A stretch of 64,000 bases of DNA from Ensifer sp. MPMI2T (GCF_004827385.1 NZ_SRXN01000015.1:106289-170288); one strand, 5' to 3'. Positions 25,501 through 34,011 are shown, numbered from the stretch's first letter. Translations and numbers: made by a program. Notes: generated by a model from the letters alone, not told the origin.

Positions 25501-25538
25501 AGACAGGGCCAGCACGAATGATGGCAACCGCCCTGTCT
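25501..25538 (+). promoter_or_regulatory. Leader stem-loop ahead of the tct operon
   Basis: AGACAGGGC pairs perfectly with GCCCTGTCT around a 20-nt loop. The 3' arm ends 2 nt before GGGAGGA, the Shine-Dalgarno of a 23-codon reading frame coupled to tctA. Folding could affect ribosome access. The structure is seen; the regulatory role is inferred. Confidence 0.45.
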
Positions 25539-25555
25539 ACGGGAGGAGTTCGCAA

Positions 25556-25627
25556 GTGATTGCCCGATGGAGCCGCGATTTGATCGGCGGGAACTCCATT
25601 CTACGGGAGGATTGGAACCAGAAATGA
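25556..25627 (+). CDS. Putative 23-codon leader peptide coupled to tctA
   Basis: A GTG-start reading frame of 23 codons with GGGAGGA 8 nt upstream. Its TGA stop overlaps the tctA ATG as ATGA. The peptide begins MIARWSRDLIGG and is basic and Trp-containing. tctA itself has its GGAGG 13 nt away, which is far, so tctA translation may rely on coupling from this frame. It could be a chance reading frame; conservation in relatives would decide. Confidence 0.4.
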   Translation: MIARWSRDLIGGNSILREDWNQK

Positions 25628-27135
25628 TCGAGACTATGTTCGGGGCGCTCTTTAACCTTGTGAGCACCCCCCACACCATGGGTCTCATGCTGATCGCGGT
25701 CGTCTTCGGACTACTCGTCGGCGTGACGCCCGGGATCGGAGGCAAGCTCTCCATCGCCATGGCGATTCCGTTCGTCTATGGCATGGACATGGTGGCGGGC
25801 GCCGTTTTCCTGTTGACCATGCACGCCGTCAACGGCACCAGCGGCCAGATATCGAGCATCATGTTCGGCATTCCCGGTGATGGTGACGATGCGGCAACCA
25901 CGCTTGACGGCTATCCACTGGCCAAGCAGGGGCAGGCGGCGCGTGCGCTCGGGGCCAGCATTACCGCCTCCGGTGTCGGCGGCATCATCGGCGCGGTCGT
26001 TTTTGCGATCATGATTCCGGTGCTGGAACCGGTCATCCTGATGTTTAGCCCTGCCGAGTTCTTCCTGATTGCCCTTCTCGGCATCAGTTTCATCGCGTTC
26101 CTGGCGAGCGGCAGCAAGATCGTCAAAGGCCTAATCGTCGGCTTCTACGGTCTCATGCTGTCGACGATCGGCATGGACCCGATCACCGGCACGCCGCGCT
26201 ATGCGGGCGACATGCTTTTCCTGTGGGACGGCGTCAGCCTCGTGACGGCGGTGCTTGCGATGTTCGCCGTCCCGGAAATGCTGGCGCTGGCCACCAAGGG
26301 CGGTTCGATCTCGGCCGTGGCGATGGACAAGGCTTTCTCATATCGGCAGATGTTTTCGGGCGTCATGGAAGTCCCTCGTCACTGGTGGCTCGTGGTCCGC
26401 ACCTCGGTCATCGGCTCGGTCATCGGAATGATCCCCGGTCTCGGTGGCTCGACTGCGGCATGGCTCTGCTACGGCCATGCGGTGCAGAGCTCGAAGACGC
26501 CGGAGCGCTTCGGCAAGGGCGCGATCGAGGGCGTCATCGCCCCGGAGACCGCAAGTAACGGCAAGGAAGGCGGCTCTCTGCTTCCGACCCTCTTCTTCGG
26601 CATCCCGGGAAGCTCCGGCATGGCCGTCCTGCTCGGCGCCTTCCTCATCCTTGGCATTCAGCCGGGTGCGATGATGGTCACCAAGCATCTCGATCTGGTC
26701 TGGACGCTGATCTGGGCACTGGTCGTGGGCAACCTCATTGCTGTTGCCATGCTGCTCGTGGTCTGTCGGTGGCTCGCGGTTCTGACCTTCGTCAACGGCC
26801 GCATGCTGGCGCCCTTCATCCTGGTCTTCGTGACCATCGGCTGCTTCGTCAGCGACGTGCAGTGGCAGAACCTCGTGGTCCTCGTGCTCTTCAGCGCGAT
26901 CGGGTACGGCTTCCAGCGGGCCGGCTGGCCACGCTCGCCCTTCGTCATCGGGCTTGTTCTCGGCGGCCAGGCGGAAGCGTCGCTGCACCAGGCGCTGCAG
27001 CTGTGGGGTTACTCGTTCTTCCTGCGCCCGATGTCGCTGGTCCTCATCGGCATGATCGTCGCGCTGATGGTCTACGCCTTCTACCGCAATTTCCGGCCCG
27101 GCAGCCGTCAGCCTAGCGTGGAGATCAACACGTGA
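25624..27135 (+). CDS. tctA: Tripartite tricarboxylate transporter, large membrane subunit
   Basis: A 503-residue integral membrane protein of the TctA family with about 10-12 spans. Family motifs are GVTPGIGGKLSIAMAIPF, TSGQISSIMFGIPGDGDDAA and the repeat-like ATLFFGIPGSSGMA-type block (LPTLFFGIPGSSGMAV). With TctB and a periplasmic TctC it forms a secondary carrier for carboxylic acids; homologues import citrate, terephthalate and other aromatic acids. It is followed by tctB with a 4-bp overlap. Given the island, an aromatic di- or tricarboxylate is the likely substrate. Confidence 0.93.
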   Translation: MIETMFGALFNLVSTPHTMGLMLIAVVFGLLVGVTPGIGGKLSIAMAIPFVYGMDMVAGAVFLLTMHAVNGTSGQISSIMFGIPGDGDDAATTLDGYPLAKQGQAARALGASITASGVGGIIGAVVFAIMIPVLEPVILMFSPAEFFLIALLGISFIAFLASGSKIVKGLIVGFYGLMLSTIGMDPITGTPRYAGDMLFLWDGVSLVTAVLAMFAVPEMLALATKGGSISAVAMDKAFSYRQMFSGVMEVPRHWWLVVRTSVIGSVIGMIPGLGGSTAAWLCYGHAVQSSKTPERFGKGAIEGVIAPETASNGKEGGSLLPTLFFGIPGSSGMAVLLGAFLILGIQPGAMMVTKHLDLVWTLIWALVVGNLIAVAMLLVVCRWLAVLTFVNGRMLAPFILVFVTIGCFVSDVQWQNLVVLVLFSAIGYGFQRAGWPRSPFVIGLVLGGQAEASLHQALQLWGYSFFLRPMSLVLIGMIVALMVYAFYRNFRPGSRQPSVEINT

Positions 27136-27659
27136 AAAACCTTTCTTTCAGCACATGGCTCACCATCGTTATGCTCACTTTCTTCATCGTCATGGTGGGC
27201 CTCTCGATGGAGTTTCCAGCTAAGGCGCGCTTCATGCCTCTGATCGTCGGTCTGCCGGCTATCGCGCTCTGTCTCCTCCAGCTCGGCATCGATTTGATGC
27301 CGGCCTCGAGGAGCGCATTCCACGGTGCGCCCCGCGCCGGTCTGGCACAGCAGACCGGTCCGGAACCGGAGCTGCCGGAATTCGGACCGCACACGGTCTC
27401 GCAGGAGCTCCTGATGTGGACCTATTTCGTGGCCTTCATCGCCGGGATCCTGGCCTTCGGGTTTTACGTGAGCGTGCCCGTGTTGCTGCTGACGTTCCTT
27501 CGTCGGGAAGCCGAAGCGTCGTGGCGGTTCGCTTTTTCGTTGGCGGCAGCAGCCACGCTGGTGCTCTACCTGATGTTCGGCGCATTGCTGCAGATCCAGC
27601 TCCATCCCGGCTTCGTAACACCCTGGATGGTGCAGGCAATCGGGATCGGAGCAGCCTGA
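27132..27659 (+). CDS. tctB: Tripartite tricarboxylate transporter, small membrane subunit
   Basis: A 175-residue membrane protein with four predicted spans, as usual for TctB: two near the N-terminus (residues about 8-55), a polar middle with a Pro-rich stretch, and two near the C-terminus (about 95-165). The GTG start overlaps the tctA stop (GTGA). It completes the membrane part of the carrier. Confidence 0.9.
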   Translation: MKNLSFSTWLTIVMLTFFIVMVGLSMEFPAKARFMPLIVGLPAIALCLLQLGIDLMPASRSAFHGAPRAGLAQQTGPEPELPEFGPHTVSQELLMWTYFVAFIAGILAFGFYVSVPVLLLTFLRREAEASWRFAFSLAAAATLVLYLMFGALLQIQLHPGFVTPWMVQAIGIGAA

Positions 27660-27691
27660 CCAGGATCCGCGAGGAGGCGGTTCAAAGAAAA

Positions 27692-27709
27692 GCGCGCCTT
27701 CCGGCGCGC
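27692..27709 (+). other. Hairpin between tctB and tctC
   Basis: GCGCGCC pairs with GGCGCGC around TTCC in the 190-bp gap between the membrane subunits and the first binding protein. It may set different expression levels for the two parts. There is no T-run. Confidence 0.45.
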
Positions 27710-27852
27710 ACCGAAAGAAACACCAAACGCACTGCAAGGACGGTTTCACGTTGGCGGCGTCACCGTGAGCGGGATTGGCTTGCCGCTTGCAGACGTTGTC
27801 GGAGTGTCCGCAAGAGCGGCCAGCTTACGCCGAAAGGCAATGGGAGGAACTA

Positions 27853-28857
27853 ATGGGAATTCAAACACTTCGCATCGCGGTATCAGGTGCAGCGATCCTG
27901 ACGGCTTTCTGGCCAGGGCTCGCCTCGGCCGAGGACGGCGTCGAGTTCTTCAACGGCAAGACCGTCAACTACATCGTCGCGACCGCGCCGGGCGGCGTAT
28001 ACGACACCAACGGACGTCTTGTTGCGCAATATATGCAGAAATACCTGCCGGGCTCGACATTCGTCGTGCAGAACATGCCGGGCGCCGGCCATCTGCTGGG
28101 CACGAACTACATCTATGCCTCCGAACCGGATGGTCTGACCTTCGGCACCTTCAATACCGGGCTGCTCTATGGTCAGCTCAGCGGCGACGAAAACATCAAG
28201 TTCGACCTGACAAAGATGTCCTGGATCGGAAAGGTTGCGTCCGACCCGCGGATCATTCTCGTCACCAAGGAGTCGGGCATCGAAAGCTACGAACAGCTGA
28301 AAGCGCTGCAGGAGCCGATCAAATTCGCTACCGCCGGAAAGGGAAGCGCCTCGATGATCGAGGCGACCATGTTCGTCAAGGCGCTCAAGCTGCCGATCCA
28401 GGTGGTGTCCGGCTATAACGGCAACGAGGACCAACTCGCGATGATGCGAGGCGAGGTTCAGGGCGTGATCGGGTCCCGGTCGGAATTCCAGCAGTTCGTC
28501 GATGAGGGCAAAGGCCGCTTCATCGCCCAGGTCGGCGGCACCGAGACGGATGTACCGCAGCTCTCCTCGATGGTCGACGACGCGACAGCGAAGCAGGTCG
28601 TCGCCCTGATCGAGTCGCAAAGCGGCATCTCGCGCCTTTCCGCCGGCCCGGCCGGAATTCCCGAGGATCGCCTGAAGGCTCTCCGGGACGCCTACAAAAC
28701 CGCCACATCCGATCCAGAATTCATCGAGAAGGCGCGTGCACTCGGTCTTCCTGTCGATCCGGCGGTCGGCGACGACGTCGGAACGCGGGTTAACAAGGCT
28801 CTGGACCAGGCGCCGGAGGTCATCAACGTTCTGAAGGAAGCGCTGAGCGAAGGCTGA
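27853..28857 (+). CDS. tctC: Tripartite tricarboxylate transporter, periplasmic binding protein, copy 1
   Basis: A 334-residue TctC/Bug-family binding protein. The signal peptide is about residues 1-25, ending LASAEDG. The mature start is FFNGKTVNYIVATAPGG and family blocks include STFVVQNMPGAGHLLG. It captures a carboxylate in the periplasm and hands it to TctAB. GGGAGGAACTA precedes the ATG. A second, closely similar copy follows after a RIME2-like repeat, so the pair probably arose by tandem duplication. Confidence 0.92.
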   Translation: MGIQTLRIAVSGAAILTAFWPGLASAEDGVEFFNGKTVNYIVATAPGGVYDTNGRLVAQYMQKYLPGSTFVVQNMPGAGHLLGTNYIYASEPDGLTFGTFNTGLLYGQLSGDENIKFDLTKMSWIGKVASDPRIILVTKESGIESYEQLKALQEPIKFATAGKGSASMIEATMFVKALKLPIQVVSGYNGNEDQLAMMRGEVQGVIGSRSEFQQFVDEGKGRFIAQVGGTETDVPQLSSMVDDATAKQVVALIESQSGISRLSAGPAGIPEDRLKALRDAYKTATSDPEFIEKARALGLPVDPAVGDDVGTRVNKALDQAPEVINVLKEALSEG

Positions 28858-28860
28858 TGC

Positions 28861-28979
28861 GCACCAGATCACGATGACCTTGGGTCAATCGACCCAAAGT
28901 CATAAACGTGATCGATTCTAATAAGTTAGAGCGGGATGCGGGCGGAAAACTGCACACACTTTTCCTCATCCAGCTCTGT
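28861..28979. repeat. RIME2-like palindromic element, copy 2
   Basis: Two palindromes: GATCACG...TTGGGTCaatcGACCCAA...CGTGATC at 28867-28913, and AGAGCGGGATG...CATCCAGCTCT at about 28929-28973. The core GCGGGCGGAAAAC is shared with the element at 19300-19408. It lies exactly between the duplicated tctC genes. Confidence 0.7.
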
Positions 28980-29012
28980 CGAAATTTCAAGCTTCAACTG
29001 GGAGGAAAAACG

Positions 29013-30020
29013 ATGAAATGGCATTCAATTCGCATGGCTGCTTGCGCAACTGCGGCTTTGCTTTCGATCTCGACGACCGGCGCTTGGGCGCAGGAAGGCA
29101 AGGAGTTCTTCAACGGCAAGACGGTCAATTACATCGTTGCGACCGGACCGGGCGGCGGCTACGACACCAATGGGCGTCTCGTGGCGCAGTTCATGCAGAA
29201 ATATCTGCCGGGTTCGACCTTCGTCGTCCAGAACATGCCCGGCGCCGGTCACCTCATCGGAGCCAACTATATCTATGCTTCCGAGCCGGATGGCCTGACG
29301 TTCGGTACGTTCAACACCGGCCTCATCTACGGGCAGCTCGGCGGTGACCCCGGCATCAAGTTCGACCTGGCGGACATGTCCTGGATCGGAAAGGTCGCCT
29401 CCGACCCGCGAGTCATCGTCGTGAGCAAGGATTCCGGCATCGAGAGCTACGAGCAGCTCAAGGCTCTGAAGGAGCCGATCCGGTTTGCTTCCGCCGGTGT
29501 CGGCAGCGCCTCTACGATCGAGACCACGATGCTGGTCAACGCTCTCCACCTGCCGATCCAGATCGTTTCAGGCTACAACGGCAGCGACGACCAACTCGCC
29601 TTGCGCCGGGGCGAAGTGCAGGGAATCATCGCCTCGCGTTCCTCCTTCCAGCAGTTCGTGGATGAGGGCAATGGCCGCTTCATCGCCCAGATCGGCGGTT
29701 CTGAGACGGACGTGCCGCAGCTCTCCTCAATGGTCGGCGATGAAGATGCCCAGAAGGTGATCGCGCTGGTGGCATCGCAAAGCAACATTTCTCGCCTGAC
29801 GGCAGGTCCTGCCGGTATTCCGGAAGACCGATTGAAGGCGTTGCGCGACGCCTACACTGCCGCCACGACCGATCCGGAGTTCTTGGAGAAGGCAAAATCT
29901 CTCAGCCTGCCGGTGGATCCGAAGGTCGGCGACGATGTGGCGGGAACGGTCAAGGCGGCACTGGATCAGAAACCCGAAGTCGTCGAGTTTCTGAAAGAGG
30001 CTCTCCTGTCGCGGAACTGA
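29013..30020 (+). CDS. tctC: Tripartite tricarboxylate transporter, periplasmic binding protein, copy 2
   Basis: A 335-residue Bug-family binding protein, very similar to copy 1 along its length, differing mainly in the signal peptide (ends TTGAWAQEG) and C-terminus. The mature start FFNGKTVNYIVATGPGG is almost the same. GGGAGGAAAAACG precedes the ATG. Having two binding proteins for one TctAB could widen the substrate range; alternatively this is a recent duplication not yet diverged. Confidence 0.92.
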   Translation: MKWHSIRMAACATAALLSISTTGAWAQEGKEFFNGKTVNYIVATGPGGGYDTNGRLVAQFMQKYLPGSTFVVQNMPGAGHLIGANYIYASEPDGLTFGTFNTGLIYGQLGGDPGIKFDLADMSWIGKVASDPRVIVVSKDSGIESYEQLKALKEPIRFASAGVGSASTIETTMLVNALHLPIQIVSGYNGSDDQLALRRGEVQGIIASRSSFQQFVDEGNGRFIAQIGGSETDVPQLSSMVGDEDAQKVIALVASQSNISRLTAGPAGIPEDRLKALRDAYTAATTDPEFLEKAKSLSLPVDPKVGDDVAGTVKAALDQKPEVVEFLKEALLSRN

Positions 30021-30033
30021 GATTGCGGCTTTG

Positions 30034-30060
30034 CGGGCGGCGGTCTTGCCGCCGCCCGTT
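30034..30060 (+). terminator. Probable terminator after tct operon
   Basis: CGGGCGGCGG pairs perfectly with CCGCCGCCCG around TCTTG, 14 bp after the second tctC stop. Only TT follows, so termination strength is uncertain. Confidence 0.6.
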
Positions 30061-30118
30061 CACCTGGCGACGCCAGAACTTGCGCGCCATCGACGCCTTG
30101 CGCGATGTGCCGGCGCCG

Positions 30119-30220
30119 TTCCTTAAATCGTAACCCGATTTAGGAATAAACTATGCAGCAATTCAAAGTGTTACATAGGCTTCTTCATGCCAGATATGAG
30201 GCGTGACACTGTAGCGCGGC
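30119..30220. repeat. RIME1-like element, degenerate
   Basis: CCTTAAATCGTAACCCGATTTAGG is followed by ATGCAGCAATTCAAAGTG and a worn second half ending CACTGTAGCGC. It is related to the fuller copy at 8478-8582 in the opposite orientation. It lies in the gap before the hydroxyacid dehydrogenase gene. Confidence 0.65.
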
Positions 30221-30241
30221 AGATAAAATCCTGAGGTGGAA

Positions 30242-31102
30242 ATGAAAATCGGTGTCATTGGAACGGGAGAAATGGGGCTCGCGATGGCGGGTCACATGCT
30301 GGAAAAAGGCTTCGAGGTCTCCGCCTTCGACGTCAGCGGCGAGCGGCTCGCTGCAGCCGAGGCGCGCGGCATCGCATCGAAGCGTAGCTTGGATGAATTG
30401 GCTCGTTCGGCCGATGTCTTTGTTCTCGCCGTTGCAACGGACCAACAGGTCGTCGATGTTTGCGACGAGCTTGCGGCAAAGGCCGCCGACGACAGCGTGA
30501 TCGTGGTCGCTGCGACGATCGGCCCCGAGACCATGCGCGACCTCGGTCCGCGTCTGAAGGAGCAAGGAAAACGTCTCGTTGATGCGCCGGTCGTCTACGG
30601 CGCCGCTGGAGCGCGGTCAGGAACGCTGCTTTCGCTCTGCGGCGGGGCGGAGGAGGATGTCGAGCGTGTCCGCCCGGCTCTGATGTGTTACAGCCGCGAC
30701 GTCGTGCATGTCGGACCACTCGGGGCGGGACAGATTGCCAAATCCTGCAACAACCTTCTGCACTGGATCCATTGCGTTGCGAATTTCGAGGCCCTGCTGA
30801 TCGCCAAGCGTTATGGCATCGACGCCCAGCGTATGCGCGAGATCCTGCTGGCGTGCCCCGGCACCAATGGCACGTTGGCGCGCTGGGATTCGACGCGCTT
30901 CACCTGGCAGGAGAAGGATATGGATGTCACGCTCGAGCTCGCGCAGAGGGCCGGGTTGATGCTGCCGCTTGCCGGGCAGGTAGATCAGATCATCAAGTCG
31001 TTGAAGGCGGATGACGTGAAAGCTCTGCTTTACGGATCCGAGACGACCTATCTTGGGCGCACTGTAAAGCCGCTCGCGCCTTCTGAAGGCGGCCTCGTCT
31101 GA
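30242..31102 (+). CDS. 3-hydroxyisobutyrate dehydrogenase-family oxidoreductase
   Basis: A 286-residue beta-hydroxyacid dehydrogenase. The NAD(P) motif GVIGTGEMG is at residues 4-12, the substrate motif DAPVVYGAAGARSGTL is at about 114-129, and the catalytic lysine is Lys167 in AKSCNNLLHW. The family oxidises or reduces 2- or 3-hydroxyacids such as 3-hydroxyisobutyrate and tartronate semialdehyde. The typical APVSGG motif is changed to APVVYG, so its substrate may be unusual. GAGG lies 5 nt before the ATG. It stands between the tct operon and the second cupin/EutA module. Confidence 0.87.
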   Translation: MKIGVIGTGEMGLAMAGHMLEKGFEVSAFDVSGERLAAAEARGIASKRSLDELARSADVFVLAVATDQQVVDVCDELAAKAADDSVIVVAATIGPETMRDLGPRLKEQGKRLVDAPVVYGAAGARSGTLLSLCGGAEEDVERVRPALMCYSRDVVHVGPLGAGQIAKSCNNLLHWIHCVANFEALLIAKRYGIDAQRMREILLACPGTNGTLARWDSTRFTWQEKDMDVTLELAQRAGLMLPLAGQVDQIIKSLKADDVKALLYGSETTYLGRTVKPLAPSEGGLV

Positions 31103-31141
31103 CAGCCTTTCGCCCCTCGAAAGCGAGAGCCAGGGAGGCAG

Positions 31142-31177
31142 TATCGGGAAAACGCCTTTTCCGAAAACACACTACCG
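31142..31177 (+). promoter_or_regulatory. Motif shared upstream of both double-cupin genes (copy 2)
   Basis: It contains TTTCCGAAAACACACTACCG, one base different from the copy at 7385-7420, in the same orientation relative to the downstream double-cupin gene (53-68 bp away). A GGAAAA/TTTTCC inverted repeat is inside. It may bind a regulator common to both modules. Confidence 0.5.
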
Positions 31178-31230
31178 ATGCCGTCTCAAAAGACTCATAG
31201 TTCGCGCCGAATGCGGAACGACAAAGTCAA

Positions 31231-32472
31231 ATGAAAGTGAACCAGATGGCCAGTACTGTTGATAAAGTGCCGCTCAGTGATGAACCGGTTGCGGTTCCGG
31301 ATCCCGGCAATACGAAATTCCTCGTCGATCCCTACAAGGATTGGTCCAAGGGCGAAGGTATCCCGATCCATTTCGATCTCGGGCACGATCTGCTCGCACT
31401 CGAAACCGGCCCGTGGGACCGCTACGATGCGCGCGGCTGCTTCGCCCATACCCATGGCATGGGCGACTTCATGGCAAACTATGTCATCGAAGTGTTGCCC
31501 GGCCGCAAGACGCGCCCCGTCAAGCACCTCTACGAGGCCTTCTTCTATGTCCTTTCAGGCTATGGTTCGACGACCGTATGGCTTCCGAACGGCGACGTCC
31601 GCACGTTCGAGTGGGGCCCGAAGGCGCTCTTTGCCATCCCATTGAACTGCCTCTACCAGTTCAACAACGGTTCAGGCGTCGACACGGTCCGCCTGTCCTG
31701 CACGAACAATGCCCCGCTTACGATCAACCTCTACCACAACCTCGATTTCGTCTTCGACAACGATTTCGCTTTCAAGGATCGCATCGGTCAGGCCAAGCAT
31801 TTCGAAGGCGAGGGCGCGCTTTATTCCTATGGCCTGGAATCGGCGCGAAAGGTGCAGAACATTTGGGAAACCAACTTCGTCCACGACCTGACAAGCTTCA
31901 AGCTCTATGAATTCGAGGGACGCGGCAAGGGCTCGCTCAATGTCAACTTCGTCTTGGCCGACGGAACGATGCATTCCCACGTTTCGCAGATGCCGGTCGG
32001 TCGCTACAAGAAGGCGCATCGCCACGCCGCCGGAACGCATGTGCACGCCGTCGACGGCGAGGGATACTCGCTGATGTGGTACGAGGGAGACTCCGAGTTC
32101 AAGGAAATCCCGTGGCGGCACGGCTTCATGTATACGCCGCCGTTCTGGATGTACCATCAGCATTTCAACACCTGCGACCAGCCGGCGCGTTATGTCGCCT
32201 GCAGTCTCGGCAGCCGGCGCTACCCGTTCATCTCGCTGCGGCGCAAGAGTGCGGAAGGCGGCGGAGCGACTTCGGTCAAGGACGGCGGACGGCAGATCGA
32301 GTACGAGGATCAGGATCCGCGCGTGCACCGCAAGTTCCTCGAGGAACTGCAGAAGACTGGCGTTCCGTCGGCCATGGGCGACATCTTCGACGAAGCGGCT
32401 ATCATGACCCTGCCGAAGGAAAGCCTGACGGGCGTTATCCAGACGCCGATCCTTGCCGGTCCGGCGACGTAA
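31231..32472 (+). CDS. Double-cupin protein, copy 2
   Basis: A 413-residue protein, paralogous to the double-cupin at 6029-7267. Shared blocks are KHLYEAFFYVLSGYGSTTVW, FEWGPKALFAIPLN, GRYKKAHRHAAGTH and WMYHQHF. Barrel 1 keeps His99 and Glu102 but has LYQF where copy 1 has AWHR, so a metal-binding His is missing there. Barrel 2 keeps His263, His265, His309 and His311. Barrel 2 is therefore the likely active metal site. A start at Met6 (31246) is equally possible; neither has a strong Shine-Dalgarno. The EutA-like gene follows 33 bp later. The substrate is unknown. Confidence 0.82.
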   Translation: MKVNQMASTVDKVPLSDEPVAVPDPGNTKFLVDPYKDWSKGEGIPIHFDLGHDLLALETGPWDRYDARGCFAHTHGMGDFMANYVIEVLPGRKTRPVKHLYEAFFYVLSGYGSTTVWLPNGDVRTFEWGPKALFAIPLNCLYQFNNGSGVDTVRLSCTNNAPLTINLYHNLDFVFDNDFAFKDRIGQAKHFEGEGALYSYGLESARKVQNIWETNFVHDLTSFKLYEFEGRGKGSLNVNFVLADGTMHSHVSQMPVGRYKKAHRHAAGTHVHAVDGEGYSLMWYEGDSEFKEIPWRHGFMYTPPFWMYHQHFNTCDQPARYVACSLGSRRYPFISLRRKSAEGGGATSVKDGGRQIEYEDQDPRVHRKFLEELQKTGVPSAMGDIFDEAAIMTLPKESLTGVIQTPILAGPAT

Positions 32473-32505
32473 GACGGGGGCAGGCTGTAGGGAAGGAGGA
32501 GTTGC

Positions 32506-34011
32506 GTGCACGATCTCGATTTCGACCACGAGCATGACGATCTGTCCGACAGCGAACGTCAGCAGATCGCGGACTGGCTGTGGAAGCAGGAAACCGTCGA
32601 CCTGTTGACGGTCGGCATTGATATCGGCAGCTCCACTTCTCACCTGCTGTTTGCAAATGTCGTCCTGCGCCGGGAGACAGACGATCTTTCCAGCCGTTTC
32701 GTCGTCGTCGACCGGCGGGTGGTCTGGCGCTCGCCGATCCTCCTCACGCCGTTTCTGCCGGACGGGACGATCGATGCGCACGAACTGCGGCACTTCTTCC
32801 AGCATTGCTATCACGATGCGGGGTACAAGCGCAGCCACATCGACACAGGCGCGGTCATTCTCACCGGCGAGGCGATCAAGAAAAAGAACGCGCGCGCAAT
32901 CGACGAGATCTTTGCAAACGAGTCTGGCCGCTTTGTCTGTGCGACCGCCGGCCACAAGCTCGAATGCATGCTCGCGGCCCATGGTTCGGGCGCAACCGCG
33001 CTCTCGAAGAAAAGGGACGCCTGCGGCCTGCATGTCGATATAGGCGGCGGCACGACGAAGCTTGCCTTGATCGACAAGGGAGAAATCATAAGCGTCGCCG
33101 CCTTTGCCGTCGGAGGGCGATTGCTGGCGCAGGATAGCGAGGGCATCTGGTCACGCATCGATGATTCGGCCCGGATCGTTGCCGAGGAGCTTGGGCTCGG
33201 CACGGACCCGGCGACGATCGCCAACGCCGAGAACCGCCGCGCCATGGCAAAGCGCCTCGCTGCGGCCGCGGTCGATGAAATTCTCGGCGTGCCGCTAGAC
33301 GCTCTCGGCGAGCGGCTTCTCCTGACAGAGCCGCTGGAGCGGCCGGTCCAACCGACCTACATCACCTTTTCCGGTGGTGTCTCCGAGTACATTTTCGACT
33401 ACGAGCCCAATGACCATGGCGATGTAGCGCGGGATCTCGCCAAAGAGATTATGGCGCAGCTCAAGCCACGCATCGAGATACCGATCGTCGATGCCGGGCA
33501 ACGCATCCGCGCGACCGTGATCGGCGCGTCGCAATTCACCGTCCAGGTCAGCGGTAAGACGCTCTACATGAACGGCGCCGACGCGTTGCCCAAGCACAAC
33601 ATCCCGGTGGTCCATCTCGGAAAGACGCTTTCCGAAGATATCGACCCGGAGGATATCGCCGCTGCTTTCCGCGAGAGTGCCGACAGGCAGGATCACGATG
33701 TCGCCGCGATGACGGCGCTTGCCTTCTCCTGGACCGGGCCACCGGACTACCAGCGCCTGCTCGCCATGGCCAAGGCGATCAAGATGGTTGCCGCGCCGGA
33801 GGGCGAGCGCAAGGAATTGCTGGTGCTGATGATCGATGGCGACGTCGGCCAGACGATCGGCCGGATCCTCGACCGGGAGCTCGGCATCCAGTCTCATCTG
33901 ATTTCCATCGACGGCGTGCGGCTCAAGGATCTCGACTTCGTCGATCTCGGCGAGTTTCTCAACCCGCCGGGGGTTATTCCTGTTGTCATCAAGTCGCTGC
34001 TCTTTTCTTGA
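32506..34011 (+). CDS. EutA-like ATPase (ethanolamine ammonia-lyase reactivase family), copy 2
   Basis: A 501-residue EutA-family ASKHA ATPase. Phosphate loops are at residues 37-45 (GIDIGSSTS) and 177-184 (VDIGGGTT). The later TFSGGVSEYIF and ATVIGASQFTVQVSG match copy 1 and EutA. The N-terminus is acidic and His-rich (HDLDFDHEHDDLSD). A GTG start follows AAGGAGGAGTTGC. The gene directly follows the second double-cupin gene, the same order as in the first module. No B12-dependent lyase is encoded nearby. The client protein is unknown; ATP-driven reactivation or cofactor loading of an enzyme of the island is a hypothesis. Confidence 0.83.
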   Translation: MHDLDFDHEHDDLSDSERQQIADWLWKQETVDLLTVGIDIGSSTSHLLFANVVLRRETDDLSSRFVVVDRRVVWRSPILLTPFLPDGTIDAHELRHFFQHCYHDAGYKRSHIDTGAVILTGEAIKKKNARAIDEIFANESGRFVCATAGHKLECMLAAHGSGATALSKKRDACGLHVDIGGGTTKLALIDKGEIISVAAFAVGGRLLAQDSEGIWSRIDDSARIVAEELGLGTDPATIANAENRRAMAKRLAAAAVDEILGVPLDALGERLLLTEPLERPVQPTYITFSGGVSEYIFDYEPNDHGDVARDLAKEIMAQLKPRIEIPIVDAGQRIRATVIGASQFTVQVSGKTLYMNGADALPKHNIPVVHLGKTLSEDIDPEDIAAAFRESADRQDHDVAAMTALAFSWTGPPDYQRLLAMAKAIKMVAAPEGERKELLVLMIDGDVGQTIGRILDRELGIQSHLISIDGVRLKDLDFVDLGEFLNPPGVIPVVIKSLLFS

